Origin: Siphonodentalium dalli
Lineage: Eukaryota > Mollusca > Scaphopoda > Gadilida > Siphonodentaliidae
NCBI GenBank assembly: GCA_032622095.1
Contig: CP136064.1
Location: forward strand, 112,272,004-112,336,003
Length of the DNA: 64,000 nt
Reading direction: 5' to 3'
Shown: piece after piece, positions 57,571 through 64,000 of the stretch
How positions within the stretch are numbered: position 1 is the stretch's first letter
How the letters are laid out: each line of letters begins with the position of its first letter
Program-made: the position numbers and the translations under genes
The notes under the pieces: generated by a model
Database searches by the model: none
What the model saw: the letters and a program-made list of their open reading frames with translations, nothing else
What the model was told of the DNA's origin: nothing

Positions 57571-57846
57571 AGGTCCGTAAGAGCCTGGGTACGTATCAGC
57601 AAGGGTCCGTATCAGCCGGTGGTCCGTATTAGCCAGGGTCCGTATCAGCGAGGGTCCGTAAGAGCCAGGGTCCGTATCAGCCGGTGGTCCGTATCAGCCA
57701 GCGTCCGTATGAGCTGGTGGTCCGTATGAGCCAGGGTCCGTATGAGCCAGGGTCCGTAAGACCCAGGGTCCGTATCAGCCGGTGATCCGTATGAGCAAGA
57801 GTCCGTAGAAGCCAGGGTCCGTAAGAGCCAGGGTCCGTGTCAGCCA
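57571..57846. repeat. 16-bp minisatellite, about 17 units
   Basis: Units follow GGGTCCGTATCAGCCA, with variants TATCAG, TAAGAG, TATGAG and TATTAG. Some units end in an extra GGT (GCCGGT or GCTGGT), giving a partial higher-order pattern. It begins just after the AATAAA. Confidence 0.92.
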
Positions 57847-57984
57847 CATTCATCACTATACACGTATGTTCCAGACCAACTCTTGAAGATTAATTTTTCC
57901 TCGCATGCAGTTCCTCGATCTGTTCTCCAGAAAATGCGCACATTATCTGCCCAGAATAGAATTATTTTAGGTAGATAATCTGCT

Positions 57985-58080
57985 TAGAATCGCCTCATTT
58001 TGAGTCGCCTCATTTTGAGTCGATAATATGCTGAAAATGAGAGCAGTTTACGCGTATTATCGACTCATAATGAGGCGATT
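57985..58080. repeat. Hairpin with internal 15-bp duplication
   Basis: AATCGCCTCATTTTGAGTCG (with CGCCTCATTTTGAGT repeated once) and ATAATA pair with TATTATCGACTCATAATGAG followed by GCGATT on the right arm. This is probably a small foldback element. Confidence 0.7.
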
Positions 58081-58705
58081 ATAAGCACATTTTGTGTAAC
58101 GGACATGAGTCCACTATCTGCTTATTTCGGTGTTATATGTATATTATGTGCGTATTTGCGCGAGGATATGTTAAGTTCCTCTAATCGAATATTACATAAA
58201 TTCAGTTTAGCTTTTTATGTACATCATCGTATATTGTTCCATGACTCCCCAACAATAAGGATCGGGTAATTGTAATGCCACTACTTAATGGTGCGCCGGA
58301 CACAGGCTTCGTATCGAATTTCACTTTGTTTTGTTTTTGTTCTATTTTCAGTATGTGTGGATGTGAGTATGCATACTTAGTATGATTGATTCTTATTGCA
58401 GTGGCTTAATATATTATTGTGCTGTTGTTTTCCAAAATATATACCTGATTTCTATGCCGACGTTTCGGTGGTCTGCATGCTAGTAGTCGATTTTGTCTAT
58501 AAAACTATTGTCTTCAAATTTCCGATGTCTTAGTCAGTCAGAGATACGCTGCGAGCACAAAGTTCCTCAAAATACTGTCAACGGGACATCGGAAAATACA
58601 TATCCGCAGAATGGGGTTTCAAACGGTATGTCAGTTGTGTGGTATGGTAATTCTATTGAGCCAGAATCTCGACTTCCAAAGACAATATTCTGTCAACAGT
58701 GAATG
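58081..58705. other. No supported gene
   Basis: A plus frame at 58493-58702 has no domain. It abuts the LINE endonuclease fragment and may be its shifted N-terminal part. Confidence 0.3.
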
Positions 58706-59020
58706 TGGAAACTTTATAATAATCGATGTATCCGTAGACAAATTGAGAATGTGATTAGCTAATATATATGGCCCAAACGAAGATAAGCATGAATGTTACA
58801 AACAATTGAAAACTAAGCTTATTAACATTGGTAACACCCAAATAATAATAGGTGGCGATTGGAATATGGTGCCAAATCAGTCCGCTGATAATTTTAATTA
58901 TAACAATGTTAACAATCGCCTAGCTAAAGACGCGATGGGTGACCTTGTCGACAGACTCGAACTGGCAGATCCTTGGAGAGTCAATAACGAAGACGAACAA
59001 ATGGAGATAAATGTCTAAAC
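58706..59020 (+). pseudogene. L1/Tx1-type LINE endonuclease fragment
   Basis: Plus-strand sequence reads ANIYGPNEDKHECYKQLKTK, then TQIIIGGDWNMVPN, and later DLVDRLELADPWRVNNED. This is the middle of an L1/Tx1 endonuclease (N-I-Y-G-P-N, the G-D-W/F-N metal motif, and the D-x-L-x-L-x-D-x-W-R segment). An in-frame TGA precedes NIYGPN. The polymerase part is not found downstream. It corresponds to about 12700-13060 of the minus-strand LINE, but is clearly a different copy. Confidence 0.75.
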
Positions 59021-59297
59021 TATTGAGTCAAAATATTACACAGAAATTACATTCAGCTCTTGAAAACATTTCGAACCATTATTATAGGGGATATCAAGTG
59101 GGAATTTCCAACAACTGGAAATAGTGAGGTACCTGTTGGAAATGTTCAATTCATTGGGATGAGGGGGTGACAGGTGCAATGTAATTTCGCGGACTTGAGA
59201 ATTTGTAATAAGTTGAAAATTCAGAAAGATTCTAACTAACTATCGCCGTGATTGAAGTTATTGAAAATTATTTTCCAGAAAATGTAATGGTCACAAC

Positions 59298-59336
59298 GGG
59301 GGGGGGGGGGGGGGGGGTGTATTATCAGGGGGGGGG
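59298..59336. repeat. G homopolymer tracts (20 and 9 bases)
   Basis: A 20-base G run at 59298-59317 and a 9-base run at 59328-59336 head a stretch with CCACCACCCCC and CCCACCCACTCC further on. Similar G/C tracts occur at 9328, 34072, 40774, 42582 and 62620. Confidence 0.8.
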
Positions 59337-59509
59337 TCAGGAAAAAAATTCCGGACACTATGCGCTTTTTTATTTTTTCCGCTCTCTGTGTACCCACCAC
59401 CCCCTAATTTTATTTTTTTTCCGATTCTGGGATAGGGACCCACCCACTCCAAACTGCTTCAAATGACTATTTTACTCAGTTTTCCTGATCTTATCCGATG
59501 AATGTTCCG

Positions 59510-60040
59510 TATCATGATTATAGAAGCAGTCAACAAGACTGTAAAGTTTCAAAATAATTCTCCAATAAATGTTGGCTGTAGGGTATGCTGATGGATTGAC
59601 ATTTGAAATCCAAGATGGCTGCTGGTGACCATGTTTGTTTTTAAAAAACATTGGGTCAAATATTGAGGCTCCCATCTAGAGGTCAGTTCGAAGATCCATA
59701 TGAAGTGTGGTGATGATTGGGTGAGAAATGTGACCTGTAAGGTGTGCTAAAGGATTTGGTCATACGAAGGGTAAAATCCAAGATGGTCGCTGGCAGCCCT
59801 TTTTTTCTTACAAAATTTGGGGAAAAATGGTAGGCACCCATCGGGAGGTCACACCGAAGATCCATATGAAGGTTGGTGGTGATAGGATGAGGGATAAGCT
59901 CTGCGGAGTGTGTTATAAAAGGAGTTAGTGATGCAAAGAGTAAAATCCAATATGGCTGCCAGCGGCCATATTTTTCATAAATAGAGGTAATTCTAGACCC
60001 ATATACCGAATATCGTTCCAATCGGTCAAAGTTTGTTTTA
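59510..60040. repeat. Three diverged tandem units of about 168 bp
   Basis: AAATCCAAGATGG(C/T) near 59608, AAAATCCAAGATGG near 59770 and AAAATCCAATATGG near 59942 are each followed by a GGCCAT-like block, a T-rich run, AGGTC and, in two units, GAAGATCCATATGAAG. Confidence 0.75.
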
Positions 60041-61289
60041 ACACCTCTGTTTTATTTTATAATGGTTTTTTGAATAGTCTATATTTATTCGAAGAGTTCA
60101 GTGAAGTGTTTACATTTATTTGAAAAATCTATCATTTTGTTATGTTTTCATTTATATCATGTTGAATAAATGATTTATAATAGAACAATTTAAATCTGAG
60201 CCTTTCCATGTCAATGTGCATTGATATATCCTTGATGAAAACATTTAGCAAGCTGAACTTGTTATTACCCCTTGGTATCATCCCTCATTATTACCTGACG
60301 GTGAACCCAAACCCCACTACCAAGAGTTAAGTGCATATCTATTACATAATAGAAGCATTCTTAAAAACATTGTCCCATTATTTTGAAGATAAATTACTCT
60401 AGGAAAAAATTTATAGGGCCAGGAAAAAATGTATAAGTCGGGCTGCTGAACCCGCCCAACCACCCCCGCCTAGTGTTTGGAAAAAAATTGCAGACCCCCT
60501 GGTATTATCTGGAAAAAAATCCAAATGGGTGCGTTGTATCACACCCCCGTTAGCAGATATTTCCCTTGCCATGTAATTGTTTTCAAAATCCATGTTTAAA
60601 GATAAATTATGACAAATAAACCAATTTGAAATGTCAAGGCTTAAGAAACTGGACCAAATAGATCATTAATCAAGAGCAGGGATCCCATTTAATTTAATTT
60701 AATTAAATATAATCGGACATTTCCTTATTTTGAACCACAATTTTTCGTTTTGTCTTAATATAATTTTGAGAGTTTTTGCTGTTATATTGTATATCCAGTC
60801 CAGCAATAATGTATTCTCAAATGACGAATTAATACTTTCAAAACTAGCTCCGACCTCAATTAATTTCAGAAACACGGAACGAAAGACACCCGCATCCAAT
60901 GCGGATTACGTCCCCGATTGCAAAACTACTACCATTCCCTATGTATCCGTGTCAACCACACCCATCGATAACTTATTGTGCGTAGAAATAATAGCACGAA
61001 AATCTGACTGAATCCATCTAACGGTAAATATGCTTTCAAACAAGGCAAGGATGTTATAAATAAAACTCCACTGTAAAGCCAGATAAACGCACGCATGATT
61101 TACAATAAAATTACCAATCTATTTCGTTACTGCCAAACCAGAAATAGGTATTCTCGTCTCAGGTTCAAGTCTCGGTTTATACAAAAATCTCAGACCAGGG
61201 GGGGACTAGGTCTCAGTTGTAGACTATTACCTATAACACACATAATTATCGATTATACTAAATTTTGTCCAGTTCATATATAATTATAA
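60041..61289. other. No supported gene
   Basis: This is AT-rich sequence. A 93-codon plus frame at 60730-61011 shows no domain. Confidence 0.3.
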
Positions 61290-61588
61290 TCTTTAATGAA
61301 TGCTTTATTGCGTAAGCTACCATTTAAGGTAGAACAATGCAAAACATATATACATAATATTTACAATGAGTGTGGATGGCCGGTCTACATTTTACACAAT
61401 GTGTAACTTACATATATATAATGACATACAACGCATTACATGCCATAATTTAAAATGAATACCTTTATAAACCAACAAAAAAAATAGTACATGTGTATAA
61501 GTAATCTCAGCTGCCCTCCGCATACATAATATGTGTTAGTATGTATACTTATCTGTCTCTAATATGGACACAGTTATTACTCTACTGT

Positions 61589-62021
61589 TTATTTATATTT
61601 ATTCATGTCCTTGAAAGCTATCTTAAGATAAATGGCTACCTGCTTTAAGCGCGAAATATTCTCTATTGATAATAATCCATGTAGTTTCTCTCTAGTGGGA
61701 TTCTCCCAATAGTATTTCGGAATATAACGTTCACGTATATCGTTGTATTTATCACAAAAATGGAGAAAGTGGTATTCGTCACCCACTTCGGAATTGCACG
61801 CAGGACAATGTTTTTGGTCAATATTCCTCCACCTGTTCATTTCAATTGGTAGCCTGTGGTTAGCCGTCCTTATCTAGATCAGCTGTTGCCAAAGATGTTT
61901 AGGTAAATATTTACAGATGTCAGAGTGTGATTTCATTTTACTGTAAAGTACTGCCCTAGACGAATATGACGTTGATATATCATTAAACAGTTTGAGCCAG
62001 TGCTGCTCTATCAAGAGTGAT
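61589..62021 (-). pseudogene. LINE ORF2 C-terminal part with Cys-His motif
   Basis: After the transposon, the minus frame continues as SLLIEQHWLKLFNDISTSYS, then SKMKSHSDICKYLPKHLWQQ, a TAG, RTANHRLPIEMNRWRNI and C-x2-C...H-x3-C (CPACNSEVGDEYHFLHFC), the zinc-binding-like C-terminus. It ends at TAA near 61589. It is the direct continuation of the frame at 63006-63997. Confidence 0.85.
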
Positions 62022-62024
62022 TTA

Positions 62025-63002
62025 GGGTGCATTTACATTGCTATAGAAATGTATATAGATCTGTATGAAGTCACGTGTCGCGCATTACTGTGATCACAAC
62101 ATGATTACCAATAGTGAACGCGCGCTGATCTGTACTCTGGTAATTGACAATTCACTGCGAGTCGTGTCAGTTTAGGCCAGACATAAAAATGTATCAACTA
62201 TCAGCAGATAACAGCGATTTGGTATGTGCCGCATGTATTTAAAGTGTATCCTTATACCACTTGATAATGGTTCGAAGAAAGAATGAAAACCATGCAGTTA
62301 CCCTACAACACCCTTTATTTGACCAAATGTAGTAAAATTTTCAACTGATGACAATTCCAATGACAATGTTAACCAATGTAGGACAATATTGTTTTCTTAA
62401 ATTACATGCAGTTTTTATATATAGCTGTTAGACAATAAATATGATGATGATGACTGGCCACGGGGAGGGACCAGGACACAATCTTTCCAAGTGTTGGACA
62501 TTTCCAACATTACATCCGCCCCTATGATAAGGTTGGAAAATTTCCAGCTAATTGGCCATTCCAGTCCAAAATTTTGATAAAAAGTAGGAAATTATGCAAA
62601 TAGTGGTCCGAAAACAATACCCCCCCCCCCCCCAAATAAAATGTTTGAAAATCAAACTACAAGATCATTTTTAATCTATTGTTGGTTTGGAAATTACAAC
62701 TAATGTTGTGTCAGGTATGAAATATCCAACCGTTGAACAAGTTGCCACGTCCCTATCCGTGTTCAATATTCGAAATACACGGGTTGAAATGACAACGAAA
62801 ACATTCGCCAAGCCCGAGTAACAATTAATCAAAACTGATTTGCCTGTCGCAATATATGGGCGTTGACCGTGACGTGTAGCGGTCACGATTTGTGCTCACA
62901 CGAACTAATACCGTTTTCTTTCTGTGTGCATTTCTATATCAACCCGTTTACACTGTCTGCGTGCAGATCTGTGTACATTTCTATAGCAATGTAAATGCAC
63001 CC
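62025..63002. mobile_element. 978-bp non-autonomous transposon, PIF/Harbinger-like
   Basis: The terminal inverted repeats are about 40 bp with roughly two mismatches in the first 38, starting GGGTGCATTTACATTGCTAT at each end, and are flanked by a TTA direct duplication (62022-62024 and 63003-63005). A 3-bp TTA/TAA duplication and inverted repeats beginning GGG are the marks of PIF/Harbinger elements. No transposase frame is present. The interior holds a C run (62620-62633) and a TGGAAATGTCCAAC-rich patch. It lies in the LINE ORF2. Confidence 0.88.
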
Positions 63003-63005
63003 TTA

Positions 63006-63997
63006 ACATTGCGAATCTCCGCTTGAGTTAGTGACTACTGCATTTCCCAGTTATCCTTTAAATTCAACTCGCATAGAGTTTTCTCAAACAAACCAAGCCA
63101 TTTAAAGTCACCTGCCTTATTTGGATTTGCATCGTATATAAGTTTAACAAGAAGACACATGTTTTTTGCCAGTTCTGACCCTTTACTGGATACCAATTTT
63201 GACCAGTAAGAAAGAATTTTACATTTTATTTCTATGATTAAGGGGTGTCTACCTAGTTCCCCGTATATCATATAATTGGGTGTACTAGATTTCATTCCGA
63301 GTATTATCTTACAAAATTTCATATGTAGGGATTCCATACTGTGTACTTTCTCAATACACCATGCCTCACTGCCATATAACAATATTGGTATAATCATACT
63401 ATCAAAAATCTTTAAGGATAAATCTGGTGGAAGACAAAGTTTTCGCACCCTATTTAGTAGGCCATACATCACCCTTGTGGCTATTTCAACGGAACGCTTA
63501 ATAGAGCTACAAAATCTTCCCGTATAGAACATTTTTACACCAAGATATACAAATTCTTTGACAACATCTAATTCAATTCCTCTGAAGGTGAATATTGGCC
63601 TATACTTTGGCCATTTCTTACAAAAAATCATCATTTTTGTTTTGTTTGTATTAACCGTGAGTTTCCAGCTCTCAGAATAGTCTGCGAATGCTTGTAGCGC
63701 GCGATTCATATCGTCCTCGGTTTCCGCGAACAAGGCTGTGTCGTCAGCATAAAATAGACAGAGAAGTTTAATATAAACACCAACATTGTTCACGAACAGT
63801 TCATCTAGATAACCTAGGTTTTTTATAACACAGTCGTCAATGAATTTAGTGAGATCGCTGATATTTTGGGAGAATAAAATCGGCGACATGATCTCTCCCT
63901 GAAAAAGACCTATGGTACTTGCGAAGAAATCGGTATGGGTGCCATTACCCTTGACACAAATTTTTATTTTACTGTACATGTTTTTAATAAGTTTCAA
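63006..63997 (-). pseudogene. LINE reverse transcriptase, palm to thumb
   Basis: The frame enters from beyond the window. It has motif B as TIGLFQGEIMSPILF (usually R-Q-G), motif C as LCLFYADDTALFAE, motif D as WKLTVNTNKTKMMIFCKKW, then FVYLGVKM, IIPILLYGSEAWCIEKV and MIYGELGRHPL. Motif A lies outside the window. The replacement of the normal R-Q-G by F-Q-G in motif B is unusual. A TAG at 63035-63037 is followed in frame by SLTQAEIRNV up to the TTA where the transposon entered. Confidence 0.9.
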
Positions 63998-64000
63998 AAA

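Larger units (their letters stand above)
61290..64000 (-). mobile_element. LINE interrupted by a DNA transposon; continues past the window
   Basis: The minus-strand ORF2 runs in from beyond 64000 to about 61589, and a presumed 3' UTR with AATAAA (TTTATT on plus near 61304) closes it near 61290. A 978-bp inverted-repeat transposon sits inside the coding region at 62025-63002. Only two in-frame stops (63035-63037 and 61874-61876) are seen, with no frameshift once the insert is taken out, so this is one of the younger LINE copies here. Its wording (YGELGR, WKLTVNTNKTKMMIF, RTANHRLPIE) is that of a LINE lineage common in invertebrates, which I cannot place more exactly. Confidence 0.85.

Noticed and set aside
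57571-57846. CRISPR array
   Set aside because: Units are contiguous 16-18-bp variants without unique spacers, in eukaryotic-type DNA.
59683-60021. 112-codon minus frame
   Set aside because: It spans three diverged tandem units, so the similarity of its segments reflects the repeat and not a protein.
1-64000. Bacterial or phage origin
   Set aside because: No dense same-strand genes, no ribosome binding sites and no operons. The only long frames are LINE proteins, and the host coding sequence is in spliced exons.

Overview
This window reads as nuclear DNA of an animal, most likely a marine invertebrate and probably a mollusc. It is AT-rich with long non-coding stretches. Its only long reading frames belong to decayed retrotransposons, and the cellular coding sequence I can support is in short exons with GT-AG borders. 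There are no operons, ribosome binding sites, tRNA or rRNA genes, or CRISPR arrays. The mollusc guess rests on the retroelement types (a LINE tail in TCAA repeats, a Penelope-like GIY-YIG remnant) and is an inference.

Region by region: 1-5.4 kb holds a CR1-like LINE stub (minus) abutting a nearly full-length decayed LINE ORF2 (plus). About 5.9-6.5 kb carries a broken CxxC...CxxC (ZAD-like) domain exon, with a second inverted copy at 44 kb. 9.2-13.3 kb is an L1/Tx1-type LINE ORF2 (minus). 14.6-16.2 kb is a LINE reduced to ORF1 plus its 3' tail.

From 39.8 kb down to 17.2 kb on the minus strand I assemble a candidate multi-exon gene for a secreted modular protein: a signal-peptide exon, two canonical EGF exons, three Cys-rich exons and a possible C-type-lectin-like exon. 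Every junction in the order given is frame-compatible, mostly phase 1. Its introns contain a 491-bp-period repeat ending in a hairpin, a Gypsy-type gag remnant, several MITEs and a degraded look-alike of the signal-peptide exon.

43-50 kb contains a near-perfect 157-bp palindrome, an L1/Tx1 LINE tail fragment, the Penelope-like GIY-YIG remnant and a composite of GC-rich foldback elements with long terminal inverted repeats. 50-53 kb is a run of tandem duplications, ending in three 133-bp hairpins spaced exactly 175 bp apart. 57.2 kb has a short intronless reading frame with a signal peptide and a downstream AATAAA, followed by a 17-unit minisatellite.

61.3-64 kb is another LINE (minus) interrupted by a 978-bp inverted-repeat transposon with a TTA target duplication. 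Removing the insert restores the LINE reading frame exactly. Most of the window is therefore a layered record of transposition around one, possibly two, host genes.
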